Assembly: GCF_032842945.2 (NCBI RefSeq)
Contig: NZ_CP146606.1
Coordinates: 3,476,501 to 3,540,500 of the forward strand
DNA length: 64,000 bases
Reading direction: 5' to 3'
Origin: Roseovarius sp. W115
GTDB lineage: Bacteria > Pseudomonadota > Alphaproteobacteria > Rhodobacterales > Rhodobacteraceae
A program made the translations under genes and the position numbers. Within the stretch, counting starts at the first letter, position 1; each line of letters starts with the position of its first letter. Positions 47,381 to 56,987 of the stretch are shown piece by piece. The notes under the pieces are model-generated. The model worked only from the letters and a program-made list of their open reading frames with translations, ran no database searches and was not told where the DNA came from.

Positions 47381-47739
47381 GCGACGCGAAGACCCAGATT
47401 GACGAGACCATCAAAGCCAATGATGTGGTGCTTTACATGAAAGGCACCAAGAGCATGCCGCAATGCGGGTTTTCGAGCCGTGTGGCAGGCGTTCTGAATT
47501 ACATGGGCGTCGACTATCTCGACGTGAATGTGCTGGCCGATGACGCCATTCGTCAGGGCGTAAAGGATTTCGCGGACTGGCCTACTGTGCCCCAGCTTTA
47601 TGTAAAAGGCGAATTTGTCGGTGGTTGCGACATCATCACCGAGATGACCCTTTCGGGTGAGCTGGACACGCTCTTTGAAGAGAACGGCGTCAACTATGAC
47701 AAGGATGCGGCGGATAAAATCCGCGAGGCCAACGCCTGA
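47377..47739 (+). CDS. grxD: Monothiol glutaredoxin, Grx4 family
   Basis: The 120-residue product has the monothiol CGFS active site in [15 protein letters not shown] near residue 30, the cis-Pro segment [20 protein letters not shown] and a normal length. It binds a [2Fe-2S] cluster with glutathione, alone or with BolA, and passes it to client proteins. The start at 47377 overlaps the upstream stop. The bolA-x-x-grxD order supports a working pair. Confidence 0.94.
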   Translation: MSDAKTQIDETIKANDVVLYMKGTKSMPQCGFSSRVAGVLNYMGVDYLDVNVLADDAIRQGVKDFADWPTVPQLYVKGEFVGGCDIITEMTLSGELDTLFEENGVNYDKDAADKIREANA

Positions 47740-47773
47740 TACACGACCCTGCAGACCGTAGAGCCTGCTCGAC

Positions 47774-48277
47774 GTGACCCGCATCCATCTCTCTCAGATC
47801 GAAACGCCTGACCAGATCAACGCTGTGCGCGATCTGGTCCGGGAGTTCTTTGATTTTGCCCTGACGCAGGACCCGGATGCCGGAAAGGCGCATGCGTTCG
47901 ATGGCTTGGAAGATCAACTCGCTGCCCTTCCAGGAATGTTTGCGCCGCCCTCCGGAGGTTTTCTATTGGCCACTGTCGGCGAAGCCCCGGCAGGATGCGT
48001 TGCGTTCTTTGGTCATGACGCACAGATATGCGAGGTCAAACGCATGTATGTGCGCCCCGAATTTCGCGGATTGCACCTTGGGGAGACTTTGATTTCAAAC
48101 CTGATCTCAATGGCGCGCACACAAGGCTATCAGAAGATCATTCTTGATACGTTTCATACACTCAAGGCGGCGCAGCACCTCTATGAGAAGGCCGGGTTCA
48201 CTTTCGTGCCGCCACGTATCACCCTGCCCCCAGAACACGAGGGCAAAGTGGTTTTCATGGAGATGACGCTGACCTAA
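47774..48277 (+). CDS. GNAT family acetyltransferase
   Basis: The 167-residue product, read from GTG 47774, has the GNAT core: FLLATVGEAPAGCVAFFG, EVKRMYVRPEFRGLHLGETL with the acetyl-CoA loop, and LDTFHTLKAAQHLYEKAGF. The acceptor is not known. It lies 34 bases after grxD and overlaps the convergent gmaS-like gene by four bases. Confidence 0.82.
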   Translation: MTRIHLSQIETPDQINAVRDLVREFFDFALTQDPDAGKAHAFDGLEDQLAALPGMFAPPSGGFLLATVGEAPAGCVAFFGHDAQICEVKRMYVRPEFRGLHLGETLISNLISMARTQGYQKIILDTFHTLKAAQHLYEKAGFTFVPPRITLPPEHEGKVVFMEMTLT

Positions 48278-49608
48278 ATGTCCAGCGTATTGTCCTTTTC
48301 CCACTGGCTGAAATGGGACGTAAAGGAATTCCATTCCTGCGTTTTCATCTTGATATACGCCGCCGAGAATTCGTCGCCTAGCATGGACTTGAGTTCCTTG
48401 TCCTTGTCATAGGTACGGATCGCATCAAGCATGTTGAGCGGCAGTTTCGGCGCGCCGCGCACTTTGTGACCTTCGGCATACATGTCGATATCGTGGCGTT
48501 TGCCCGGATCCGCCTTGGAACGCACACCGCTCAGCCCTGCGGCGATAATCACCGCTTGCAAGAGGTACGGGTTCACCGCCCCATCCGGCAGACGCAGCTC
48601 AAAGCGGCCCGGTCCGGGCACGCGCACCATATGCGTGCGGTTATTGCCGGTCCAAGTGACCGTATTGGGGGCCCATGTGGCCCCTGACATGGTGCGCGGG
48701 GCATTGATCCGCTTGTAGCTGTTGACCGTCGGGTTCGTGATCGCAGCCAGCGCACTGGCGTGTTTCATGATCCCGCCCAGGAAATGCGCGCCTTTTTCCG
48801 AGAGGCCCAGTTCAGCGGTCTGGCTTCCGCTGGTCGAGTCGGTGGCAAAGACATTGGTCTTGGCCTTATCGCCCGGCGCGTCCCAGACCGAGATATGTGC
48901 GTGACAGCCATTGCCTGTCAGCCCCTCAACCGGCTTGGGCATAAAGGTCGCGCGGAAGCCATGCTTTTCGGCCACTGATTTGGTCATGAATTTGAAGAAG
49001 GAATGCTTGTCCGCTGTCCGAAGCGCGTCATCAAATTCCCAGTTCATCTCGAACTGGCCATTGGCATCCTCATGGTCGTTCTGATACGGGCCCCAACCCA
49101 GATCGAGCATGTAGTCGCAAATCTCGCGCACCACATCATAGCGGCGCATCACCGCCTGCTGATCATAGCAGGGCTTTTCGGCGGTATCGAACTCATCGCT
49201 CAATGCCGATCCATCGGGGGTCAGCAGGAAATACTCCGCCTCAATGCCGGTTTTGACATGCATCCCCTCGCCTGCCGCTTCGTCAATTAGACGCCGCAGC
49301 ACGTTGCGCGGGGCTTGGGCCACGTCCTCATCTTCCATGACCGGGTTGGCTGCAACCCACGCGACCTCGGGTTTCCAGGGCAGCTGGATAACAGAGCTTG
49401 GGTCCGGCACCGCGAGCATATCGGGATGTGCCGGGGTCATATCGAGCCAGGTGGCAAAGCCGGCAAAACCTGCTCCTTCCTCCTGCATATCTGCAATCGC
49501 CTGTGCCGGAACCAGCTTGGCCCGCTGTCCACCGAAAAGATCGGTGAAGGAAATCATGAAATACTTCACACCGCGTTCAGCGGCAAAAGCGGCAAGGTCG
49601 GTTGTCAT
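48274..49608 (-). CDS. gmaS: Glutamine synthetase-family ligase, probably gamma-glutamylmethylamide synthetase
   Basis: The 444-residue product is a glutamine synthetase-fold enzyme: VKTGIEAEYFLLTPDGSA near residue 105, FEMNWEFDDALRTADKH, GNGCHAHISVW near residue 220 and the ATP-site APRTMSGATWAPN region. It is the last gene of an operon with N-methylglutamate synthase-type subunits (mgsA, mgsB, mgsC), so the likely reaction is ATP-dependent joining of glutamate and methylamine rather than ammonia. A plain GlnT-type glutamine synthetase is the alternative. It overlaps the DUF3303 gene by four bases. Confidence 0.75.
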   Translation of the reverse strand: MTTDLAAFAAERGVKYFMISFTDLFGGQRAKLVPAQAIADMQEEGAGFAGFATWLDMTPAHPDMLAVPDPSSVIQLPWKPEVAWVAANPVMEDEDVAQAPRNVLRRLIDEAAGEGMHVKTGIEAEYFLLTPDGSALSDEFDTAEKPCYDQQAVMRRYDVVREICDYMLDLGWGPYQNDHEDANGQFEMNWEFDDALRTADKHSFFKFMTKSVAEKHGFRATFMPKPVEGLTGNGCHAHISVWDAPGDKAKTNVFATDSTSGSQTAELGLSEKGAHFLGGIMKHASALAAITNPTVNSYKRINAPRTMSGATWAPNTVTWTGNNRTHMVRVPGPGRFELRLPDGAVNPYLLQAVIIAAGLSGVRSKADPGKRHDIDMYAEGHKVRGAPKLPLNMLDAIRTYDKDKELKSMLGDEFSAAYIKMKTQEWNSFTSHFSQWEKDNTLDI

Positions 49609-49865
49609 CTCTGTCTCCCCGTGGGTTTTTCTTTTAGTTTTATAACTTCAAAATTCACCAGATCGTCCCAATTCGCAATCCAGCTGTCAAAGGTTTCGGG
49701 CGTTTGCGTTTCCATCAGCTGATAGCAGACATCATCATCCGCGCTGAGCCAGCTGTCGATATATCGCAAACCTTCGGGCAACATGCGGCCCTTTTCATGG
49801 TATCGCGCGTATACCGGGCCAGACTGCCCGGATTTGAATCGCTCAATCACCATGAAACGCGGCAT
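49605..49865 (-). CDS. DUF3303 family small protein
   Basis: The 86-residue product matches the DUF3303 pattern: RFMVIERFKSGQSGPVYARY, then GRMLPEGLRYIDSWL, CYQLMETQTPETFDSWI and LVNFEVIKL. The function is unknown; the fold is probably a small ferredoxin-like dimer. The ATG at 49865 shares a base with the mgsC stop, and its stop overlaps gmaS, so it is coupled on both sides and may assist this pathway. Confidence 0.75.
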   Translation of the reverse strand: MPRFMVIERFKSGQSGPVYARYHEKGRMLPEGLRYIDSWLSADDDVCYQLMETQTPETFDSWIANWDDLVNFEVIKLKEKPTGRQR

Positions 49866-51202
49866 CACATCCCGCCCTGCCCCGGAATCCAGGTTGTTCC
49901 AGCAAGAGGAACCTTGGCCATGGCTGCGGCTTCGACAGTCAAAGCCTGCAAATCTTCCGGCTCAAGGTTGTTGACGTGGTTCTTGCCACAGGCCCGCGCC
50001 AACGTCTGCGCCTCAAGCGTCATCACTTTGAGGTAGTTGTTAAGCCTGCGCCCCGCTTCCACGGGATCAAGCCGCTTGGCCAATTCCGGGTCTTGTGTTG
50101 AAATCCCTGCCGGGTCACGGCCTTCATGCCAATCGTCATAGGCGCCTGCGGTGCTGCCCAGAGCCTGATATTCGGCTTCCCATTTGGGGTCATTGTCCCC
50201 AAGGGCGATCATGGCTGCCGTGCCGATGCTGACCGCATCAGCCCCAAGCGCCAACGCCTTGGCCACATCCGCGCCCGAGCGGATGCCGCCCGAGACAATG
50301 AGTTGCACCTCACGATGCATATTCAATTCCTGCAGGGCCGCGACGGCCTCTCGGATGCAGGCCAGCGTCGGGATGCCGACATGTTCAATAAACACATCCT
50401 GTGTCGCTGCGGTGCCGCCTTGCATGCCGTCAATGACGACAACATCGGCTCCCGCTTTCACAGCCAATGTGGTGTCAAAGAAGGGACGCGCCGCGCCGAC
50501 CTTCACATAAATCGGTTTCTCCCAGTTGGTGATCTCTCGCAGCTCCAAAATCTTGATCTCAAGATCATCCGGCCCCGTCCAATCGGGATGACGACAAGCC
50601 GATCGCTGGTCAATGCCCTTGGGCAACGTTCGCATTTCGGCCACGCGGTCAGAAATCTTTTGACCCAAGAGCATGCCGCCGCCGCCCGGCTTTGCGCCCT
50701 GGCCCACGACGACCTCAATGGCGTCCGCCTTGCGCAAATCAACGGGGTTCATGCCATAGCGGCTGGGCAGGTATTGATAGACCAACCGCTCGGATTGACC
50801 ACGCTCTTCAGGGGTCATGCCACCGTCGCCCGTCGTCGTGGACGTACCCGCCATGGTCGCGCCGCGCCCCAGGGCTTCTTTTGCCTGTGCGCTGAGCGCA
50901 CCAAAGCTCATCCCCGCAATGGTGATCGGAATTTTCAGCTCAATCGGCTTTTTGGCGAAGCGTGTGCCTAATGTGACCGATGTTTCACATTTTTCGCGAT
51001 ACCCTTCCAATGGATAGCGCGACATCGACGCCCCAAGGAACACCAAGTCATCAAAATGCGGCACCTTGCGTTTGGCGCCACCACCCCGAATGTCGTAGAT
51101 CCCCGTCGCCGCCGCGCGCCGGATTTCGGCATTCACTTCGGGTGTGAACGTATTGGAATAACGCGGTAAAGTCTGTGGTGCGGTCTTGTCATCCTTGGCC
51201 AT
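49865..51202 (-). CDS. mgsC: FMN-binding glutamate synthase-type large subunit (MgsC/GlxD-like)
   Basis: The 445-residue product corresponds to the FMN and iron-sulfur synthase domain of glutamate synthase: KIPITIAGMSFGALSAQAKEAL, GQGAKPGGGGMLLG, GADVVVIDGMQGGTAATQ and SGGIRSGADVAKALALGAD. In the N-methylglutamate pathway it uses ammonia or methylamine released from gamma-glutamylmethylamide. It lies 12 bases after mgsB. Confidence 0.8.
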   Translation of the reverse strand: MAKDDKTAPQTLPRYSNTFTPEVNAEIRRAAATGIYDIRGGGAKRKVPHFDDLVFLGASMSRYPLEGYREKCETSVTLGTRFAKKPIELKIPITIAGMSFGALSAQAKEALGRGATMAGTSTTTGDGGMTPEERGQSERLVYQYLPSRYGMNPVDLRKADAIEVVVGQGAKPGGGGMLLGQKISDRVAEMRTLPKGIDQRSACRHPDWTGPDDLEIKILELREITNWEKPIYVKVGAARPFFDTTLAVKAGADVVVIDGMQGGTAATQDVFIEHVGIPTLACIREAVAALQELNMHREVQLIVSGGIRSGADVAKALALGADAVSIGTAAMIALGDNDPKWEAEYQALGSTAGAYDDWHEGRDPAGISTQDPELAKRLDPVEAGRRLNNYLKVMTLEAQTLARACGKNHVNNLEPEDLQALTVEAAAMAKVPLAGTTWIPGQGGM

Positions 51203-51214
51203 GATCGCCCTCTC

Positions 51215-51892
51215 TCAATACGCGTTGTCGATGTTGAAATTGTAAAGTTGCCTTGCTGAACCGTAGCGTTTGAAATCAGCCGGATCAGCATCCACGCCCG
51301 CAGCATCCAAAAGCTCGGTCAGTTTGGCGATATGCTCGGGGCGCATCTCTTTTTCGATGCAATCGGCTCCCAACGATTTCACGGAACCGCGCACAAAGAG
51401 TTGGGCCTCGTAGATGGAATCGCCCAAAGCGTCGCCCGCATCCCCGCAAACCACCATATGCCCTGCCTGCGCCATGAAGGCCGACATGTGACCGACATTA
51501 CCACCCACGACAATGTCGATACCTTTCATGGAAATCCCACAGCGCGAGGATGCATTGCCCTTGATCACCAAAAGCCCACCATGCCCGGTGGCCCCAGCAT
51601 ATTGGCTGGCATCGCCATCCACGATCAGCTTACCGCTCATCATGTTCTCAGCAGCACCAGGTCCGACATTGCCTTTCACATGCACAGTGGCCTGCTGGTT
51701 CATGCCTGCACAGTAGTAGCCAGTTGAGCCATTCACCGTGACCTCAATGGGCGCATCCAGACCAACGGCAATCGCATGGCTGCCTCGAGGGTTGATCACA
51801 TCCCAGGCGGTCTCATTGGTGGTCTGTGCTTGCGCCTGCAAGGTTTCATTCAGGGCGCGCAGGCCGTTGGCTTCAAGATCAAATGTCTGCAT
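51215..51892 (-). CDS. mgsB: GXGXG-domain glutamate synthase-type subunit (MgsB/GlxC-like)
   Basis: The 225-residue product is a right-handed beta-helix of GXGXG repeats, as at the C-terminus of glutamate synthase: VNGSTGYYCAGMNQQATVHV, GNVGPGAAENMMSG, GATGHGGLLVIKGNAS and GGNVGHMSAFM. In GltB this part is fused; here it is a separate subunit, as in Mgs/Glx systems. ATG 51892 lies one base after the mgsA stop. Confidence 0.8.
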   Translation of the reverse strand: MQTFDLEANGLRALNETLQAQAQTTNETAWDVINPRGSHAIAVGLDAPIEVTVNGSTGYYCAGMNQQATVHVKGNVGPGAAENMMSGKLIVDGDASQYAGATGHGGLLVIKGNASSRCGISMKGIDIVVGGNVGHMSAFMAQAGHMVVCGDAGDALGDSIYEAQLFVRGSVKSLGADCIEKEMRPEHIAKLTELLDAAGVDADPADFKRYGSARQLYNFNIDNAY

Positions 51893-51893
51893 A

Positions 51894-52787
51894 TCAGTGC
51901 TTCCAGAAATAAACGGTGGCCGGTTCAGGCTCCCAAACCTTGGCGTCCTCAATCCCTGGCAGATTCACCAAGGCGCGGTATTCGCTGCCAAAGGCCACAT
52001 ATTGATCGGTTTCAGCCATGACCGCTGGCTTGCAGGCAATCGGGTCCCGCACCACGCCAAAGCCATCTTTTGTGCCGACCACAAAGGTGTAGAACCCGTC
52101 GAGATCATCAATCCCCGCCTCCAGCGCCTCTCCAAGAGTGGCCCCTTCCTGCATCTTCCAAGTGAGATACGCGGCGGCCACCTCAGTGTCGTTCTCAGTT
52201 TCTACCGTCACGCCCTCACGCGCCAGTTTGCGGCGCAGAGAGTTATGGTTGGAGAGCGACCCGTTATGGACAAGACATTGATCCGCCCCAGTGGAAAACG
52301 GGTGTGCGCCCAAGGTTGTAACAGCACTTTCCGTTGCCATACGGGTATGGCCAATGCCATGGCTTCCGGTCAGTTCAGGAATGTCAAACCGCTTGGCAAC
52401 CTCCCCTGGAAGGCCAACCTCCTTGTAAATCTCGATCACCTCACCGGCACTCATCACGCGCACATCCGGGCGCAGGTATTTGACCGTCCCTCGCACCTGA
52501 GCCAACTTGTCTTCGGGCAGGTCGAGCACGGCATGGGTGTCAATCGTCCGAAGTTTGACCGCGACACCACACTCATCCTCAATCTCACCTGCAAGGCCGT
52601 TAAAAAGAGCTGGATCTGCAGCTTGCAGTGTCAGCTTGGCACGTCCTTCATGATCCTCTCCATAGACCGCAATGCCCGCACTATCCGGCCCACGATCTGA
52701 CATGGTGATCAGCATATCAGTCAACATCGCGCCAAGCTTTGGCTCCAGCGCCTTGACCTTGAGAAACAGTCCAACGATTCCGCACAT
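51894..52787 (-). CDS. mgsA: Class II glutamine amidotransferase-type subunit (MgsA/GlxB-like)
   Basis: The 297-residue product begins MCGIVGLFLK, with nucleophile Cys2 exposed once Met is removed. DRGPDSAGIAVYG and GHTRMATESAVTTLGAHPF, then NGSLSNHNSLR, are Ntn-amidotransferase features. It would hydrolyse glutamine or gamma-glutamylmethylamide and pass the amine to MgsC. GGAGG lies 6 bases before ATG 52787. Confidence 0.85.
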   Translation of the reverse strand: MCGIVGLFLKVKALEPKLGAMLTDMLITMSDRGPDSAGIAVYGEDHEGRAKLTLQAADPALFNGLAGEIEDECGVAVKLRTIDTHAVLDLPEDKLAQVRGTVKYLRPDVRVMSAGEVIEIYKEVGLPGEVAKRFDIPELTGSHGIGHTRMATESAVTTLGAHPFSTGADQCLVHNGSLSNHNSLRRKLAREGVTVETENDTEVAAAYLTWKMQEGATLGEALEAGIDDLDGFYTFVVGTKDGFGVVRDPIACKPAVMAETDQYVAFGSEYRALVNLPGIEDAKVWEPEPATVYFWKH

Positions 52788-52873
52788 GGCAGCCTCCAAA
52801 ACCCGTCTGAACAAAGGCTAGTGCGGACGGCACAAGGTTTCAATAAGAGAATTTAATATTCTTACCAGGAAAA

Positions 52874-53503
52874 TTATCCATTCCCCTGCGGATACGAAAT
52901 CACCGACAGATAGCGCGCCGGAAGCTGGATCAGTTCTTCTGGTCCATGTGGCGCATCCGCGTCGAAAAATAAGCTGTCTCCGGGCTTCAAGTGAAAGGTT
53001 TCATCCCCGTGGCGATAAAGCACCTCACCGTCGAGCATATAGAGCAATTCGATACCTTCATGTTGAAAGGTGGGAAACACGTCCGATTCCTCGTTAAGCG
53101 AAATCAGGTATGGCTCAACCACAACACCACTGTTGTTGCCGCCGATATGGCCCAAAAGGTTGTACTGATGGCCCGCACGCGTGCCCTCTCGCTCGATCTC
53201 AAGCGCTTCACCCGCTTTCACATGCACCGCTTCGCGGCTTTCCTCGAACCGGCGGAAAAAAGCGGTGATCGGAACACTCAGCGCTGCCGATAAAACTTGA
53301 AGCGTGGTCAGAGACGACGATGTCACCCCGTTTTCAATCTTCGACAGCATGCCCACCGAAAGCCCAGTCGCCTTGGCAAGATCGGCTACAGTCATGTTCC
53401 GCCCTTTGCGAAACTCGCGCACCGCGCGTCCAATGGCTGTTTCAAGGTGCTTTTCCTTGGCTTCCCGCAGCTTGTGCGGATCTTGTTTCAACGAAGACGC
53501 CAT
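52874..53503 (-). CDS. XRE-family regulator with cupin domain
   Basis: The 209-residue product has an N-terminal helix-turn-helix (VADLAKATGLSVGMLSKIEN near residues 40-60) and a C-terminal cupin (GIELLYMLDGEVLYRHGDE, LKPGDSLFFDADAPHGPEEL). Regulators of this type (PuuR/SutR-like) sense amines or amino acids and control the next operon. It lies 86 bases upstream of mgsA on the same strand. I chose ATG 53503 (AAGGG 9 bases upstream) over 53509. Confidence 0.85.
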   Translation of the reverse strand: MASSLKQDPHKLREAKEKHLETAIGRAVREFRKGRNMTVADLAKATGLSVGMLSKIENGVTSSSLTTLQVLSAALSVPITAFFRRFEESREAVHVKAGEALEIEREGTRAGHQYNLLGHIGGNNSGVVVEPYLISLNEESDVFPTFQHEGIELLYMLDGEVLYRHGDETFHLKPGDSLFFDADAPHGPEELIQLPARYLSVISYPQGNG

Positions 53504-53725
53504 GTGCATGTGCCCTTAAGACTATGTTCATTCTCAGCGCCGTCCCATTTGGGAATGCGCAACTGCCCGAACCGCCAATCTATAGCTTTTTAACAACACT
53601 TTCCATGGACTGCGCGTCTATGCCCCAATTTAGCCACAATTCGCGCAGAGCCTTGCCAAGCGGGGCGTTAAGACCCCGGTGTATTGTATGCCGGCGGTAG
53701 TGTCGGTGACAGAAAGTGCAGGCAA
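53504..53725. other. Region upstream of the XRE-cupin gene
   Basis: These 222 bases hold the promoter region of the minus-strand mgs operon. I could not single out a firm promoter or operator. Confidence 0.35.
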
Positions 53726-53851
53726 ATGGCAATTTCAGCTTCAACCCCATCTCAGGGCGCGTCCACGTCCAGTTCAGCGCCTAAACCCGCCCCCGCGGCT
53801 CCGCCCAAAGTGATCTCGCGACAGGTTTTCAACGACTTTGCCTCTCTCTGA
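53726..53851 (+). CDS. Possible 41-residue small protein
   Basis: A short frame from ATG 53726 encodes a Ser/Pro/Ala-rich N-terminal half (MAISASTPSQGASTSSSAP) and an ordinary C-terminal half (KVISRQVFNDFASL). It is followed 10 bases later by a strong terminator, which supports a real transcript. There is only a weak AGAAAG before the start and I recognise no family. Confidence 0.35.
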   Translation: MAISASTPSQGASTSSSAPKPAPAAPPKVISRQVFNDFASL

Positions 53852-53860
53852 GAGACAATA

Positions 53861-53895
53861 AAAAACGGCGCGACCAGAAATGGCCACGCCGTTTT
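53861..53895. terminator. Bidirectional rho-independent terminator
   Basis: AAAAACGGCG, an imperfect middle, and CGCCGTTTT form a long stem-loop with an A-run on one side and T-run on the other. It can stop ndk transcripts on the minus strand and the small-ORF transcript on the plus strand. Confidence 0.85.
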
Positions 53896-53915
53896 GGACA
53901 TGCAACTCTTCGGGC

Positions 53916-54338
53916 TTAGCCGACGAGCTCTAGCCCCGAGAAAAAATATGCAATCTCGACTGCTGCGGTTTCTGGTGCATCAGAACCGTGGACGGAATTT
54001 TCACCGACGCTTTCCGCAAACTCGGCGCGCACCGTGCCAGGTGCCGCATCGGCAGGGTTCGTCGCCCCCATGACTTCACGGTTCTTGGCAATCGCGCTTT
54101 CGCCTTCCAGCACCTGTACCACAACTGGCTCAGAGGCCATGAACTCGCACAACTCATCGTAAAACGGACGCTCGGCGTGCACGGCGTAGAACACACCGGC
54201 TTGCGCCTTGGTCAGATGAATGCGCTTTTGCGCCACGATCCGCAGACCTGCGTCTTCGAACTTGGCGTTGATCTTACCGGTCAGGTTGCGTTTGGTGGCA
54301 TCGGGTTTGATGATGCTGAGCGTGCGTTCGACAGCCAT
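53916..54338 (-). CDS. ndk: Nucleoside diphosphate kinase
   Basis: The 140-residue product begins [18 protein letters not shown] and has the phosphorylated His in [17 protein letters not shown] near residue 117. It balances nucleoside triphosphates through a phospho-His intermediate. GAGG is 6 bases before ATG 54338. It is of normal length and ends next to a bidirectional terminator. Confidence 0.96.
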   Translation of the reverse strand: MAVERTLSIIKPDATKRNLTGKINAKFEDAGLRIVAQKRIHLTKAQAGVFYAVHAERPFYDELCEFMASEPVVVQVLEGESAIAKNREVMGATNPADAAPGTVRAEFAESVGENSVHGSDAPETAAVEIAYFFSGLELVG

Positions 54339-54474
54339 GAGAGCCTCTTTATCCTTTGGGAAATCCGGCCCAGGCCCCACGCCTGTGCCGCAGAATTGGC
54401 GCCCCACTAACATGCACGCCCCGCTTTGAAAAGCCGCGATTGACCTCCCCTCTGCGATAAGGCACCCAAGGGCC

Positions 54475-56328
54475 ATGCTCAGGTTCGACAACATAAGCTA
54501 CGCGGTTGCCGGGCGCCCTTTGATTGAAGGTGCGTCTGCTGTCATACCGGACGGCCACAAAGTTGGGCTTGTGGGTCGCAACGGCACAGGAAAAACCACG
54601 CTTTTCAAGCTGATCCGCGGCGAACTTGCGCTCGAGACGGGGGAAATTTCCCTGCCGTCCCGCGCCCGTATTGGCGGGGTGGATCAGGAAGTTCCAGGCA
54701 GTGACGTATCCCTTATCGACACAGTTCTGGCCGCGGATACCGAGCGCGCTGCACTCTTGACCGAATCTGAGACGGCCGTAGACCCGACGCGCATTGCGGA
54801 TATTCAAACCCGGCTTGCTGATATTGATGCCTGGAGTGCCGAGGCGCGTGCGGCGTCGATCCTCAAAGGGCTTGGATTTACCAATGATGAACAATCCATG
54901 CCCTGCTCTGCCTTTTCCGGCGGGTGGCGCATGCGTGTGGCTTTGGCCGCTGTGCTCTTCACCGCTCCTGATCTTCTGCTCCTCGATGAGCCGACCAACT
55001 ACCTGGATCTGGAAGGCGCGCTCTGGCTTGAGACCTATCTGGCGCGTTACCCGCACACAGTCATCGTCATCAGCCATGATCGAGGACTTCTGAACCGCGC
55101 GGTTGGCTCGATCCTGCATCTCGAAGACCGCAAGCTAACCCTCTATCAGGGGGCTTACGATACATTCGCCGAAACCCGCGCCGCGCGGCTGGCCAATGCC
55201 GAAGCCGAGGCAAAGAAACAAGACGCACGTCGCGCGCATCTGCAATCCTATGTGGATCGCTTTCGCTACAAGGCCGACAAGGCCAGACAGGCGCAGTCCC
55301 GCATCAAGGCTTTGGAGCGGATGAAGCCCATTTCGCGGCCACAAGAGGCAGCTTTGCGCCGGTTTACCTTTCCAGAGCCCGAAACACTCTCACCGCCCAT
55401 CCTGCGCCTTGAGGGGGCCGCAACCGGCTATGGTGGCGAACCGGTTTTGCGCAAACTTGATCTGCGGATCGATCAGGACGATCGCATTGCGCTTTTGGGT
55501 CGAAATGGAGAGGGAAAATCCACACTTTCCAAACTCTTATCAGACCGCCTTGATGTTCTTGAAGGCAAGAAACACAACGCTTCCAAACTGCGTGTGGGCT
55601 ATTTCGCCCAGCACCAAGTCGACGAATTGCGCATCAATGAGACCCCGCTGGATCATCTGCGCCGCCATGTCGATGAAACCGCACAAGCCAAGCTGCGAGC
55701 GCGTCTCGGGGGCTTTGGCATAGGCGCGGACCAGGCCGACACCAAGGTGGCGCAACTCTCTGGCGGGCAAAAAGCGCGATTGTCACTCATGCTCGCCACG
55801 CTTGATGCGCCGCATATGCTCATCCTCGATGAACCTACCAACCACCTGGATATCGAAAGCCGCGAGGCGCTGGTCGAAGCCCTGACCGCCTATACCGGCG
55901 CGATTGTTCTGGTGAGCCATGACATGCACCTGCTCAGCCTCGTGGCAGACCGGCTCTGGTTGGTCCATGATGGCACGGTGATGCCCTATGAGGGCGACCT
56001 GCAAAGCTATCGCGCGATGCTGTTGGAGCAAAAACCAAACGGAAAACCCAAGGCCGACGTCCCACCCAAACCCAAGCGCCCGTCGCGCGATGCCATTCTG
56101 GCTCTACGCCAAGAAGTTAAAACCTGCGAAGCACGCGTCGAAAAGCTAAACGATATGCGCGACCGGATATCGGCAAAGCTGGCCGACCCGGCCATGTACG
56201 ACGACGCCAGCACCTCAGACATGGAGGCCTGGCAACGCAAATACAGCGAAGTGATGGAGGGCCTTGACCGCGCGGAAGCGCTTTGGATGGCGGCTCTGGA
56301 ACGGTTGGAGGCGGTCGACCCACGATAA
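54475..56328 (+). CDS. ABC-F family ATPase (ribosome-associated)
   Basis: The 617-residue product has two ABC cassettes without membrane domains. The first has Walker [10 protein letters not shown], signature FSGGWRMR and Walker [12 protein letters not shown]; the second has [17 protein letters not shown] and [12 protein letters not shown] charged helical linker lies between them and a C-terminal coiled coil ([20 protein letters not shown]) at the end. This is the soluble ABC-F type (Uup/YheS-like), which acts on ribosomes or DNA rather than transport. Confidence 0.9.
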   Translation: MLRFDNISYAVAGRPLIEGASAVIPDGHKVGLVGRNGTGKTTLFKLIRGELALETGEISLPSRARIGGVDQEVPGSDVSLIDTVLAADTERAALLTESETAVDPTRIADIQTRLADIDAWSAEARAASILKGLGFTNDEQSMPCSAFSGGWRMRVALAAVLFTAPDLLLLDEPTNYLDLEGALWLETYLARYPHTVIVISHDRGLLNRAVGSILHLEDRKLTLYQGAYDTFAETRAARLANAEAEAKKQDARRAHLQSYVDRFRYKADKARQAQSRIKALERMKPISRPQEAALRRFTFPEPETLSPPILRLEGAATGYGGEPVLRKLDLRIDQDDRIALLGRNGEGKSTLSKLLSDRLDVLEGKKHNASKLRVGYFAQHQVDELRINETPLDHLRRHVDETAQAKLRARLGGFGIGADQADTKVAQLSGGQKARLSLMLATLDAPHMLILDEPTNHLDIESREALVEALTAYTGAIVLVSHDMHLLSLVADRLWLVHDGTVMPYEGDLQSYRAMLLEQKPNGKPKADVPPKPKRPSRDAILALRQEVKTCEARVEKLNDMRDRISAKLADPAMYDDASTSDMEAWQRKYSEVMEGLDRAEALWMAALERLEAVDPR

Positions 56329-56369
56329 AGACGCTGGTGGCGCGCAAAAAGAGACCTTATATCAAACTC

Positions 56370-56951
56370 ATGAGTGGTGACGATACAGCCCGCCTTTTGT
56401 ACCTGGTCCTTCTGGGATGTGCCGTTGTGGGGTGGTTTTTCGCCCAGAACCGCACGTCCTGGGGCAAGAACGCGCAATATGCCGTGATCTGGGGGCTGAT
56501 TTTCATCGGCGTGATCGCCGGTGTTGGGTTGTGGGGCGACATTCGCAACACCGTCTCCCCGGGCCAGTTCACCACTGTGGGCGAAAATCAGGTTGTGCTC
56601 AAACGCGATCTGGATGGGCATTATTACGTCACCGCCGATATCAACGGTCAGCCAGTGGATTTCGTCGTCGACACAGGTGCCACTCTCATCGTTCTGACAC
56701 AAGAGGATGCGGACCGCGTTGGGCTCAGCACCGATAGCCTTGCCTTTGTCGGGCGCTCCAGCACAGCCAATGGCATGGTCACCACAGCACCAATCCGCCT
56801 CGACAGTTTCGTGATCGGCCCCATCGAAGACCGCGGCATCGCCGCCAGCGTCAATGGCGGCGAACTGGATCAATCCCTCTTGGGAATGAGCTACCTGGAA
56901 CGCTTTTCCAGCGTCGAGATACGCGATGGTCGTCTGATCCTGACGCGTTAA
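56370..56951 (+). CDS. Membrane-anchored retropepsin-like aspartic protease
   Basis: The 193-residue product has two N-terminal membrane segments (RLLYLVLLGCAVVGWFFA; YAVIWGLIFIGVIAGVG) and a clan AA protease domain with the active-site FVVDTGATLIVLTQED near residue 108. It matches the family of proteobacterial retropepsin-like proteins that dimerise to form the active site. The domain is probably periplasmic. It follows the ABC-F gene by 41 bases. Confidence 0.8.
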   Translation: MSGDDTARLLYLVLLGCAVVGWFFAQNRTSWGKNAQYAVIWGLIFIGVIAGVGLWGDIRNTVSPGQFTTVGENQVVLKRDLDGHYYVTADINGQPVDFVVDTGATLIVLTQEDADRVGLSTDSLAFVGRSSTANGMVTTAPIRLDSFVIGPIEDRGIAASVNGGELDQSLLGMSYLERFSSVEIRDGRLILTR

Positions 56952-56987
56952 ATTCTCCCTTATATATATTCATATTTTTGAATTCGT

